Below are positions 1 to 8,575 of a stretch of 31,671 nucleotides of DNA, one piece after another. The notes beneath the pieces are model-generated. The model was given only the letters and a program-made list of their open reading frames with translations. It had not been told where the DNA came from and ran no database searches. The number at the start of each line of letters is the position of its first letter. Position 1 is the first letter of the stretch. The stretch covers positions 1-31,671 of the forward strand of contig JWZX01003388.1 in assembly GCA_001275005.1 (NCBI GenBank), written 5' to 3'. Position numbers and translations under genes: made by a program. This DNA comes from Chrysochromulina tobinii (Eukaryota > Haptophyta > Prymnesiales > Chrysochromulinaceae).

Positions 1-121
1 ACAAGCTTGTGTAAGCGGTCTTCGCCCACTTCTTCCCTCTCGATCGCCTGTGGGGGATCCGAGGAGCTACTCTCGAACTTTCGCAACAGCAACGAACGAC
101 GCGTCAAAACATAGTTCAGTC

Positions 122-129
122 TGCATGCA
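122..129 (+). promoter_or_regulatory. TGCATGCA palindrome upstream of hslV
   Basis: The 8-bp palindrome TGCATGCA ends 98 bp before the HslV ATG. The same octamer lies 119 bp and 105 bp upstream of two other start codons in the window (8493-8500 and 11023-11030), so I call it a candidate promoter element. It contains the CATGCA core known as the RY element in plants, but which factor reads it here is unknown. The rest of 1-227 shows no gene; an 8-G run lies at 156-163. Confidence 0.4.
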
Positions 130-227
130 TCCGAGTCGTACACAAAGCCTCCCTTGGGGGGGGACTTTTCAGTGTGTTCACAAACTAGTCAAGAACGCTT
201 CAAGTAATTTTCAAGGAAAGTACGACG

Positions 228-935
228 ATGCGAGCGGCGCTGTCGCGGACCGCCACCCTGAGCGGCACTCGCGCCCTTGGCATGGGCCGCTGCCTCGGTG
301 TGCCCTGCGAACGCCTCTACAGCCGCAGCAGCAGCCGCTTCACCAACGAAGACGCGCCTGGTTGGTATGGTGGCGAGCGGCTCCGTGCAACCACCATCCT
401 GTCCGTGCGCAAGGAGGGCAAGGTCTTCCTCATTGGCGACGGCCAGGTTTCGCTGGGCTCGCAGGTGATCAAACCAAACGCGCGCAAGGTCCGAAAGCTC
501 AAGGAGGGTGTCATCTGCGGCTTCGCCGGTGCGACCGCAGATGCGATGACGCTTTTCGAGCGGCTCGAGATGAAGCTGCAGGAGCACCCGGAGACGATGC
601 GCGCGTGCGTGGAGATGGCCAAGGCGTGGAGGATGGACAAGTACCTGCGGCGGCTCGAGGCCATCATGATCGTGTGCGACAAAGACGTGTCGCTGACGCT
701 GACTGGCACTGGCGATGTCATCGAACCCGAAAAGGGTGTCATTGGCATCGGCTCGGGCGGCGCCTTCGCGTCCGCGGCCGCGCTCGCGCTCGTCGACGTC
801 GAGGGGTATAGCGCCGAGATGATCGGACGCAAGGCCATGGATATCGCCTCGGACATGTGCGTCTACACCAACAAGAACTACGTCACCGAGCTCCTCGACG
901 CTGCCATTCCGCCAGCCACGCCTTCGGCGCCCTGA
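228..935 (+). CDS. hslV: Mitochondrial ATP-dependent protease peptidase subunit HslV
   Basis: HslV is the proteasome-like peptidase that forms a double hexamer and degrades proteins unfolded by the AAA+ partner HslU (ClpYQ). The 235-residue product has an Arg/Ser-rich N-terminal extension of about 54 residues that looks like a mitochondrial presequence. The family start TTILSVRK follows, so Thr55 should be the catalytic threonine exposed after processing. Later signatures fit bacterial HslV closely: [13 protein letters not shown] with the active-site lysine, [38 protein letters not shown] and [11 protein letters not shown]. The length after the presequence (about 180) is normal. The ATG has A at -3. 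It ends convergent with the gene on the minus strand. HslU is not in this window. Identification is secure; mitochondrial location is inferred from the N-terminus and from known eukaryotic HslV. Confidence 0.95.
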   Translation: MRAALSRTATLSGTRALGMGRCLGVPCERLYSRSSSRFTNEDAPGWYGGERLRATTILSVRKEGKVFLIGDGQVSLGSQVIKPNARKVRKLKEGVICGFAGATADAMTLFERLEMKLQEHPETMRACVEMAKAWRMDKYLRRLEAIMIVCDKDVSLTLTGTGDVIEPEKGVIGIGSGGAFASAAALALVDVEGYSAEMIGRKAMDIASDMCVYTNKNYVTELLDAAIPPATPSAP

Positions 936-1073
936 GGATATGTAGACAGAATCATACGTTCAGGGACGGTGCTGGGTGCGTGTACTGGGGAGCCTGATGA
1001 GGGCACATCGGAGATCCCAGTTGCGCCGCGGCAGGATCATGTAAATTCTAACACTAACGCTGCTCGAGTTCAA

Positions 1074-4000
1074 TCAACACACACTGACACTCGTCTCACG
1101 TCCGTCTCGCTCTGGCTCTCGGTCCCCGCCGGGCGCCGGTCGGTCGCTCCGCGCACACACCGGTTCATGTGTCCGGTCACTTTCGCTTTTGGTCCTCCTT
1201 TGCGAAGGTCGTCTTCTTGGGCGATGCCGGAGGGGCAGCCTCGCTCGGCGTCTTCTTGGGCGATGCCGGAGGAGCAGCCTCGCTGGTCGAGCCCTTTGCG
1301 CCACTTCCACGCTTCGTGCCGCCCTTACCGGCGCCCTCATCTTTCTCCTTCTGGCCGAGATTGCCGGGCGCGGTAGCGCCGTGTTCAATTGTGGCGAGGG
1401 CGAGGGCTTGCCCCCTGGCGAGGGCTTGGGCTCGGACGAACTGGAACCTTCAGTTTGAGCTTTTGCTGGCTTCGCTGCCGACGGCGCGTCGGGCAGCTCA
1501 TGCCACTGCCGCTCTCGAAGTACAGGGGCATAGTGCGAGAGCAAGGGCAGCACCTCGTCCTTGGGGATAGTCTTATTGAGCGACTGCAGGAGCAGCACGC
1601 AGCGGGTCTCGAACCGTTCGGCCGTGGCGTACGCCTTACGGGCGGCAGCCTCTGCGGCGGCACTGGCGCCCTTCGCAGGGGTTGCACTCGCCTGCAAGAT
1701 GGAGATCTTGTCGCGGAGCATCCTCATGGCTTCCCACGAGCTCTCGCCAAAGACCTTCCACGAGAGCTCCTCCGCCTTCTTAAGAGCTGCCTCCGCGTTC
1801 GAGATCTTGCCAGCCTGCAGCCAAGCACAAGCTGTCCAACTAGCCAGCTGCGCCACCTGCTTCTTACTCCTCTTGTCCGCCGCCAACCCAAGGATCTCCG
1901 ACGCGCTCTCGTACAGCTTCACCAGCTCTGCAAAGCGGCCTTGGGCCCAAAAGAGCTCTGCCATCCTCAACAGGTTGTGCGCGATGAGCGGATGGTTCGG
2001 CTCTCCCGGGTTCCTCCTGCGCCGAATGGCGAGCGCTCGCACGATCATCTCCTCGATCGCCTTCGCATCGACTCCAGCCTCGTCGTCAGTAGAAGTGGGC
2101 ATTGTGACGGGCGTCGAGGAGGCCCCTGGTGGACCGCCCGGGGCTGCGGCCGTCGCGGCGGCCGCCCCAGCCGCTTGATCTCCCCCGGGAACAGTCTCGG
2201 GAACAGCGAGGAGGTGAGCCCCGCGGGCAGGCAGTGACTGGGTCGCCCCGACCCACGTCGCTCCTGGATTGGTGTAGGCCCAGACAGAGTACCCCCCAGC
2301 TGCCTGCTCGCACGAGAACAGTGGATCGAAGCGTCTCCTCATGAGCGCGAAGGCCAAGTCCTCGAGGATCCCGGCGACGAGAAGGGATGTGGGGCCTTCG
2401 CTCTGCTCGGCAAGCACCCGAGCGTCCTCGAGGACACGGCAGGCCTCGCCGATCCGACCACACTTGAAATGGTTGGCGCCCACAATCCACATGGCCTCCG
2501 CCAGGGATGAATCGAATCGCGGCTCGTCCGCTGAGGCGAGCGGCGAGCGCGTGCACAGCTTGAGAGACCTGGTCGCATGATTGACGGCATCATCTTGCTC
2601 CTCCGGACCCATCTCGATCATCAGACAGGCCAGCCGATTGAGCACGGGCGCGAGCCGGGGGTCGTCCAGCCCGTAGACCTTCTGGAAGATGTGGAGCGCG
2701 AGCAGGCACTTGTTCTTTGCCCCTGCGATGTCCTCAGTGTAAAGAGCCACTCGCGACATCTCGAAGAGCGTCTCCGCATACTCCAAGGTGCCGGTCATCT
2801 TGTGATGCGAGTAGATGCCGATGGCGCGATAGAGGCTCGACATGGCCGCCTCAATTCGGCCCATTAAGAACTGGGTCGCGCTCAGCTGGCGCAGTCCCTC
2901 CGCCACGCGCTCGCTCATCGTTCCGAAGCGCGAGCGGTCAATGTCGACGACCTCCTGCTGCAGAATGATCGCACCCTCATACTGCATGAGCCTCACCAGA
3001 AAGGCGCCGGCCTGGCCGTAGATCTTGGCAAGGGGCTCTAGGTACTTGAACTGGTCGCCGCCTTTCTCGGCTTTGGTATAGAGGCTCTCGGGATCGTCAT
3101 TTGTCTCCTCCTCCTCCTCGGCCGCCATCACGTTGCCCTCTTCGTCGGTCCTCGCCGCAAGCTCCTTCATGCGCGTCACCTCGGCCTCCTTGCGCAACAC
3201 CTCCGCATATCGCTCCAAGCCCTCGTGGTAGCGAGCACCCAGGTCAGCTGGCATGGCGCCGCCGCCCGCCTTTATCCAGAGCGAAGGGAGTTCACGGCAC
3301 AGGTTCTCGTCGGCGAGCAAGTGGCGTACCTTGTCCATGTCGATGAGGAAGGCGGACAGCTTCTCCAGATTTCTACACCCAATCAACTGGAAGGGAAGTT
3401 CCAAGTAGCGTCGTGCATCCGGGACAGTCTCAGCCGAGGCATGTAAGAAGAATTCGTACATCTCCTTGTGGATAGCGAGCACTTTCGCTTCGTCCGGAAG
3501 GTAACGGTTCGTCACCGCCACCAGTAAGACATTAGACGTGATGCTGAGCAAACCGCCGCACTGGCACAGCATGGGGCGCATGCTGTCAAAGAAGGGCACC
3601 GAGTCGGCCTGGTTGATCTGCAACGCCTCGAGGAGCTCTATCTCCGAGACACCAGCGCGTGAGCTCTTCAGGTAGCTGAAGGTGCGCTGCACAAGCAGCG
3701 CCCCAAACTGGTCCTCGATCCGCTGGAGCACCATGTCCGCCAGAGCGACCATGTCCTTTTGGGCGAGGCAGTGACGAAGCATCCCATCCACCGTCTCGAA
3801 GACGGCGTTCGCCATCAGCTCCTCGATGCACATCTGCAGAAACAGCGGGGTGGCCGTCTGCTTGGACTTGACGATCAGGATCACGAGATGCGGTTCGAGC
3901 ACCTTGTGATGAAGGCTGAGTATCCCCGAGGTGAGCAACTGCTTGTCGTCCCCCGTGAGCGCCGGAAGCTGCACCGTATGCTTTGCATCCGCCCAACCGC

Positions 4001-6359
4001 GGCTCACGAGGGCGGCGAATGCGGGAGACTCGCTCGCCGTCGAGAGAATGATGGAGCAGTTGCTGTGCAGCGTGCTGGGCACCCAGCTGAGAGGGTCCAG
4101 GCGCGTGCCGTCCGCCGCGTACTCGACTTTCAGATGGTCGATGCCGTCGATCAGAATGGTCACGGGCGCCGTCTCGCACGCCTTGGCGAGCCAGATGGGT
4201 ACCATCTCGAGCAAATCTGAGCGCTCCGTGGGGATCTGGTTCTCGAAGTTGAAGGCGCGCTTGAGCTCTTCCGCGAGTCTCTTGACGATGTCCTCGGGAT
4301 GCGTCGAGTTGGCCGTCGAATCGCAAAAGTGGGGCAGCACAAAGCCGGTCACCTCCTGGTCCTCCGCGCGCATGAGCCAGTTGGCGATCGCAGCCGACTT
4401 GCCAGTCCCCGAGTTGCCGACCACCACGAGAGGCAGACGAGGCTTGGCAACGGCGGCGGCTGTAGGCTTGGCACCGGCTACGGCGGGCTTGACACTGGCT
4501 GCGGCGGCGGCAGGCGTGGCGGAAGGCGTGGCGGCAGATTTTGCGGCGCGAACGTACGCGTCAATCTGCTCCTGCACGACCGAATGACCGACGTAGATTT
4601 GGGTGAATTGGCTGCCATAGGTCAGATGGCGCACAAAGTCCACATCGAGCTCCGATCGGATCTTAGTGTCCGGAAAGTCGCGCTTGATTGCGACGGTCAG
4701 GTCATTGTAGACCATCTCAGCAAAATCTTCGGGATATATATAGTCGCGACAGCACTCGACAATGGGCAGCTTCGCGCCCGTGAATGACGCGCCGCGCATC
4801 CTATCGCTCTCAGCCGCCCGCGCCCGTATCCGCTTCTTGAGGTCAGTGAGCTTCTTCTGCGTTTGCGGATCGGCATCGACGTAAAAAGGCCGCTCCTCTT
4901 CCGCCACAGTGTCGCAAAAGGCATCGTCGCGCATGTAGAACCAGGCGGACTGCGGCGCGCATTCGGCCTTGCTGTTCCACCCCAGGGCGCCGCCCAGAAC
5001 TTCGAACTCGGTGACCGAGCGGCTCGGAATGTACGAATTGATGATGTGGCCAAAACGGTCGAATGTGTCCTGCGTAAGGTCCTCCTTTGCAGGCATCCAT
5101 CCGTAGCGTAGGCCGAGGAAGTTCACAAAGTAGCGGGAGCTAGCAAGCCGCTCAAGACAAATGCTTACGACCGCACCGGACGTGGCCTGCTCCACCGTGA
5201 CTCCCCAGCGCAGGTCGACGAAGGTGATGAAGAGGCCACGAGATTTGGCGAGCAGCCGAAGGGAGGGCGCGTACCGCTTCGTGAAGATCGCGCGCTCCGC
5301 GTTCATGTCACGAAAGGTTGACGAAAGGAAGACCTGCAGGGTCTTCCCCTTGACGGCACTGTAGTTCCTGTGCATCGTCGGTGGCACCAGCTTCTTGCGC
5401 TTCAGCATCTTGAGGCCCGATCGTTTCACCGCCGCGCTCACGCCCAAGAATCCAAAGTCGCTCAACACGTTGACGATGCTGTCCTTCGTCGGAAGGACAC
5501 CAGCCGTGTCCAAGGCAATCGCAAAAGGTTGGTGGCGCGCCATGAAATCGTTGAACTCAACCCCCGTCACCTTGCCGTCCTTTCTCGAATCGCACTCGTT
5601 GAAGTATGAGAGCATGTCGCTATCTGTGAGCTCGCTGTTGAGGGAGAGCATCACCGTCTTGAGCTCCTCAAAGTTCAAGGCGCCGTTCCCGTCCTTGTCG
5701 TATCTTTGAAAAGCACGCATGATTGCCACCTCTTCAGCGCAGGCTTTGCCTCTGCACTCGAGGAATTCCTTCACCGTCACAACGCCGTCCCCGTTCGGAT
5801 CGCATTCGTGGTAGATTTCGCTCAGCTCACTCTCTGTCAGATCGTAATTGAGCCTGCGAATCACCGACTTGAACTCGTCACGGCTCAGCTCACCGCTGCC
5901 GTCCTTATCGGATAAACCAAACGCAGCCATGATTGCCGGCTCATCCAACGCATTCAAGGTCGCCATGGTGAGCCTCGAAAGCCGGCTGGGCTCCTTGGGC
6001 GCCGTGAGGGGCTCATCAGCCCTCTTCTTCTCCGTATGCACGTCGTCAATGGCGCTGATCGTTGCGACGATCACCGCCGCCTCATCCGACCCGTTCGCGG
6101 CTACTAGGGTCGACAAGGCCTCTACCTCTGCCGGCAGGCGGGCGGTCGTGAGCACAACACTCACCCTTCCGTCTCCACCAGCCCTTACCGAAGCGGTGAC
6201 GAGCTTGTCGGGCACCTTGGCGGGCATCAATTCGGCAGTCCGCTTGGCTACAAATCCCTTCTTCTCGAGCTCCTGATACATTCCCTGCCGTTTGCGGCTC
6301 AGCCTGGCGCGCAGCCTTGATTGCAATCGAATGATAGAAGTCATGGAATCCAAACTCAT
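1074..6359 (-). CDS. EF-hand / DUF4062 / NACHT / TPR protein (STAND NTPase class)
   Basis: A 1,761-residue reading frame. Four EF-hand loops sit near residues 151, 187, 221 and 257 (DKDGSGELSRDE, DPNGDGVVTVKE, DKDGNGALNFEE, DSRKDGKVTGVE); the last has Arg at position 3 and may bind calcium poorly. A DUF4062 domain follows at about 340-425 (VFLSSTFRDMNAER, VDLRWGVT, LGLRYGWMP). After an Ala/Pro linker comes a NACHT-type NTPase with Walker A GNSGTGKS near 648 and Walker B VTILIDGID near 733. TPR-like helices run from about 1130 to 1640. DUF4062-NACHT-repeat proteins include TEP1, NWD1 and nephrocystin-3; they act as nucleotide-driven switches or scaffolds. Calcium gating is my inference from the EF-hands. 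The Arg-rich last 120 residues look like the wrong frame: from about 1411 another frame gives a Lys/Glu-rich tail ending at a TGA at 1177-1179. The ATG overlaps the preceding stop codon. Confidence 0.85.
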   Translation of the reverse strand: MSLDSMTSIIRLQSRLRARLSRKRQGMYQELEKKGFVAKRTAELMPAKVPDKLVTASVRAGGDGRVSVVLTTARLPAEVEALSTLVAANGSDEAAVIVATISAIDDVHTEKKRADEPLTAPKEPSRLSRLTMATLNALDEPAIMAAFGLSDKDGSGELSRDEFKSVIRRLNYDLTESELSEIYHECDPNGDGVVTVKEFLECRGKACAEEVAIMRAFQRYDKDGNGALNFEELKTVMLSLNSELTDSDMLSYFNECDSRKDGKVTGVEFNDFMARHQPFAIALDTAGVLPTKDSIVNVLSDFGFLGVSAAVKRSGLKMLKRKKLVPPTMHRNYSAVKGKTLQVFLSSTFRDMNAERAIFTKRYAPSLRLLAKSRGLFITFVDLRWGVTVEQATSGAVVSICLERLASSRYFVNFLGLRYGWMPAKEDLTQDTFDRFGHIINSYIPSRSVTEFEVLGGALGWNSKAECAPQSAWFYMRDDAFCDTVAEEERPFYVDADPQTQKKLTDLKKRIRARAAESDRMRGASFTGAKLPIVECCRDYIYPEDFAEMVYNDLTVAIKRDFPDTKIRSELDVDFVRHLTYGSQFTQIYVGHSVVQEQIDAYVRAAKSAATPSATPAAAAASVKPAVAGAKPTAAAVAKPRLPLVVVGNSGTGKSAAIANWLMRAEDQEVTGFVLPHFCDSTANSTHPEDIVKRLAEELKRAFNFENQIPTERSDLLEMVPIWLAKACETAPVTILIDGIDHLKVEYAADGTRLDPLSWVPSTLHSNCSIILSTASESPAFAALVSRGWADAKHTVQLPALTGDDKQLLTSGILSLHHKVLEPHLVILIVKSKQTATPLFLQMCIEELMANAVFETVDGMLRHCLAQKDMVALADMVLQRIEDQFGALLVQRTFSYLKSSRAGVSEIELLEALQINQADSVPFFDSMRPMLCQCGGLLSITSNVLLVAVTNRYLPDEAKVLAIHKEMYEFFLHASAETVPDARRYLELPFQLIGCRNLEKLSAFLIDMDKVRHLLADENLCRELPSLWIKAGGGAMPADLGARYHEGLERYAEVLRKEAEVTRMKELAARTDEEGNVMAAEEEEETNDDPESLYTKAEKGGDQFKYLEPLAKIYGQAGAFLVRLMQYEGAIILQQEVVDIDRSRFGTMSERVAEGLRQLSATQFLMGRIEAAMSSLYRAIGIYSHHKMTGTLEYAETLFEMSRVALYTEDIAGAKNKCLLALHIFQKVYGLDDPRLAPVLNRLACLMIEMGPEEQDDAVNHATRSLKLCTRSPLASADEPRFDSSLAEAMWIVGANHFKCGRIGEACRVLEDARVLAEQSEGPTSLLVAGILEDLAFALMRRRFDPLFSCEQAAGGYSVWAYTNPGATWVGATQSLPARGAHLLAVPETVPGGDQAAGAAAATAAAPGGPPGASSTPVTMPTSTDDEAGVDAKAIEEMIVRALAIRRRRNPGEPNHPLIAHNLLRMAELFWAQGRFAELVKLYESASEILGLAADKRSKKQVAQLASWTACAWLQAGKISNAEAALKKAEELSWKVFGESSWEAMRMLRDKISILQASATPAKGASAAAEAAARKAYATAERFETRCVLLLQSLNKTIPKDEVLPLLSHYAPVLRERQWHELPDAPSAAKPAKAQTEGSSSSEPKPSPGGKPSPSPQLNTALPRPAISARRRKMRAPVRAARSVEVAQRARPARLLLRHRPRRRRARLPLRHRPRRRPSQRRTKSESDRTHEPVCARSDRPAPGGDREPERDGRETSVSVC
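1213..1284 (-). repeat. Two copies of a 39-bp period tandem repeat
   Basis: A 33-bp segment starting CTTCTTGGGCGATGCC at 1213 recurs at 1252 with one mismatch. On the minus strand, in the alternative frame of the STAND gene, it encodes SEAAPPASPKK twice, which supports that frame as the real C-terminus. Confidence 0.7.
6356..6359 (-). other. ATGA stop-start overlap between two minus-strand genes
   Basis: The TGA ending the 8374-6356 frame (6358-6356) overlaps the ATG of the STAND gene (6359-6357). A TGA two codons before the ATG closes the downstream frame, so no longer start is available without a frame change. Adding one A to the AAA just before the TGA would join both into one protein reading EDIIDKMSLDSM. 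Options are one fused gene with a sequence error, a dicistronic transcript with reinitiation, or two genes touching by chance. Confidence 0.8.
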
Positions 6360-8374
6360 TTGTCAATGATGTCCTCGCGCTCGGCCTCGGCTTGACGAAA
6401 CGCAGCAGACTCGCGTGGCGTGCCGAGGGTAGTGGCCTTCGCTGCTTTGCGGGCAATGAAGCGCAACTGCAGGATGGGCGTTCCTGATGAGCTCCAAAGG
6501 CTCTTTCGAGGGCGAGTGGGACGGATGGCCTCGAAGTGGGGATCCCCGGAGATCACCGGGGAGGGTGAACGAGATCGGCCGACGCTGCCGCCGGGGCCTC
6601 CGTTGCCTCCGCTTTGTCTGACCGCCCTTCGAGCCGAAGCCGCTCCCTCGGCATGGGCGGCTATTTTTGCATCTTTGGCGAACCGCTCGTCCATCCTGCG
6701 CCTGCGCCTTACCCACTTGGCGACGGCATTCATCGCTGAGGCCTGGGCGATCTGCACTAACCACGTGCTCTGGTTACTCGGCGGTGGTTCGGGATCGGGG
6801 GCTGTCTCCGCTGCTATGAAGGACTGCCATGCAGCTTTCAATTCGTCTTTCGCGCGGCCGTTCAGCACGTCGATGAGCGGTGCACCGTGTTCGTCTGCCG
6901 ACTGCATGCGTCGCCAGAGTAGTTGTAGGCGGGGAGCGCGCTTGGGTACTCTTTTGGCTTCACTTTCCCTTTTCGCTTCCACTTGCGCCTCCCATTCCAC
7001 ACGAAGTTTGCGCTTGCGACGAACCAGCTTGTGCACCCACTTGGCAATGATGCGCATCGCCAGAGCAGCCCGAGGCTGTGCCATCCACGAGGCGTTCGAC
7101 AGGTTGACCCTGATCTCCGCCGCCTCGCGCGCTGATGCTTGCGGTGAGCTCTCGGGTGCTGCTTCGGAAGCTGCAAAGGCCTGCCACTCCGCGGCGACCT
7201 CGTCGTCCACGCCCCCGGCCTGGGTGGTCGAAGACGAGCGTCGCGCAGGTGAGAGTAGATTGGCCATGCGGCCCGCGGCATCCAGGGGCTTCTCGTGGAG
7301 CACGATCGCGAGCGCGGCGGCGATCCTCTGCTCGAGACGTTGCTCTTCGAGGTACTTGCGATCGGGGGGCGACCGATGAGAAGTCGGCGGCGCCGGAGCG
7401 GACCGGAGTGCCGCCGAAGCGGACCGAAGTGCCGCCGGAGTGGACGACGCTGAAGGGGACCGGAGTTTGGATGGTATCGCGGCCGAGCCGAGGGCGCGCG
7501 ATCCGGTGGCGGGACGGGGGGGGCTGGCTGTACGAGGCGAACCTCCGAAAGAGCCGCGCACGAGATTGGCCGTACAAGATTGGCGATCGACGAGGGTGGA
7601 GGGGTGTACCAGGCGCGGCATGGGCTCCGAAAGGCGCCAAACTGCCTGAGCAACTTGCTGCTTCGGGAGGATCGGTGATTTGTATTCAGGCGGCGGCTTA
7701 TAGCTGAACGGCGAGAAGGAAGACGACGGCGATGGGCGCAAGTGGAGTTGAGAAGCCTTTGTGGACTGCAAGTCGAAGAGGAGCTTCTTTGTCTTCTGCT
7801 CGTCCTCTGCCGTCCACGACAGAGGACGAGCCCCTTGCACTTCCATGTCGCCATGCGATCTCGAGAGGCCAGCCCGACCCCTGGCGAAAGCTGTGGCATG
7901 AGCGGTCAGCTGTGGCACTGCGCCTCCGCCATACGCCTCCTCGAGAGACGAAGCCATTCCTCCCGGCCTCATGTAGACTGCTCGCGCATCATCCATCGAG
8001 TGCGCAATGTGTTCATGCCCCCATAGCTCTTGCGCGACTTGCTCCAAGGCTCTGCCCGACGCCAGTACAGCCTTCGTCGCGGTGGTCATTTCGTAAACCG
8101 ATGTCAGGCATCCCGCTGCCGACAGCGATCGCTGCATCACAGGCGCGGAGCTTGGGCGTGAGAAGGACGATTCCATCCACTCCCTTGACCGAAGGAGCTT
8201 TGCTGTCAAAGCAGCGCTCTGCATTGTGGCAACATGATAGTCCATATGTCCCCTAGGAAGCAACCCTCTCGGTGCTCGCGCTGGTGCCGTCACGAGTCGC
8301 AAGCGCTTGAGGGCGACTGCTTCGGCACTCAACTGCGCCATACTCGGCCGGTTGGCGAATTCGTCTAGCGGCAT
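6356..8374 (-). CDS. Basic, largely disordered protein with a duplicated AKWV module
   Basis: I do not recognise this 672-residue protein. The start is the ATG at 8374; the open frame reaches further upstream only through non-ATG codons. The N-terminal two thirds are rich in Ser, Pro, Arg and Ala, with RPSSAP and several SASAALRSA-like short repeats, and are probably disordered. The C-terminal third holds two related units of about 65 residues. Unit one, around 7205-6985, has EWQAFAASEAAPE then SWMAQPRAALAMRIIAKWV followed by an Arg/Lys-rich helix. Unit two, around 6840-6680, has AWQSFIAAETAPDPE then STWLVQIAQASAMNAVAKWV followed by RRRRR. The basic amphipathic helices could bind calmodulin or nucleic acid, but no standard IQ motif is present. 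Its stop overlaps the STAND gene start, so it may be that gene's N-terminal part. TGCATGCA lies 119 bp upstream. Confidence 0.65.
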   Translation of the reverse strand: MPLDEFANRPSMAQLSAEAVALKRLRLVTAPARAPRGLLPRGHMDYHVATMQSAALTAKLLRSREWMESSFSRPSSAPVMQRSLSAAGCLTSVYEMTTATKAVLASGRALEQVAQELWGHEHIAHSMDDARAVYMRPGGMASSLEEAYGGGAVPQLTAHATAFARGRAGLSRSHGDMEVQGARPLSWTAEDEQKTKKLLFDLQSTKASQLHLRPSPSSSFSPFSYKPPPEYKSPILPKQQVAQAVWRLSEPMPRLVHPSTLVDRQSCTANLVRGSFGGSPRTASPPRPATGSRALGSAAIPSKLRSPSASSTPAALRSASAALRSAPAPPTSHRSPPDRKYLEEQRLEQRIAAALAIVLHEKPLDAAGRMANLLSPARRSSSTTQAGGVDDEVAAEWQAFAASEAAPESSPQASAREAAEIRVNLSNASWMAQPRAALAMRIIAKWVHKLVRRKRKLRVEWEAQVEAKRESEAKRVPKRAPRLQLLWRRMQSADEHGAPLIDVLNGRAKDELKAAWQSFIAAETAPDPEPPPSNQSTWLVQIAQASAMNAVAKWVRRRRRMDERFAKDAKIAAHAEGAASARRAVRQSGGNGGPGGSVGRSRSPSPVISGDPHFEAIRPTRPRKSLWSSSGTPILQLRFIARKAAKATTLGTPRESAAFRQAEAEREDIIDK

Positions 8375-8492
8375 AAATCCTGGACGGGACGCAATGCGGT
8401 CTGCAAATGGGCGACATGGATGCGGTCGGAAAAACAAGTGGAACGCCCGAATTTTGTCTCAAACTTGGAGATTTCACGAGCACGTCCGAGAT

Positions 8493-8500
8493 TGCATGCA
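8493..8500 (-). promoter_or_regulatory. TGCATGCA palindrome upstream of the basic protein gene
   Basis: The same octamer as at 122 and 11023, 119 bp upstream of the ATG at 8374 and within the 201-bp gap between two minus-strand genes. The short gap must hold both the 3' end of the upstream gene and this promoter. Confidence 0.4.
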
Positions 8501-8575
8501 TGTACTGGGAGCGATGAAACGGGGACGCGCTCGGGGCTTTAGCATTTCTCGAATTTCAAGCTACGCTCTACCCGC

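Noticed and set aside
50-811. Longer plus-strand frame overlapping hslV
   Set aside because: It reads the HslV gene out of frame; the HslV frame has the full family signature.
6356-6359. Bacterial-type operon overlap
   Set aside because: The ATGA overlap looks bacterial, but the genes and the intron elsewhere are eukaryotic; fusion or a sequence error is more likely.
8438-8501. Start of the basic protein gene at or near the upstream end of its open frame (TTG at 8437)
   Set aside because: No ATG is present upstream of 8374 in that frame; the first ATG is 8374.
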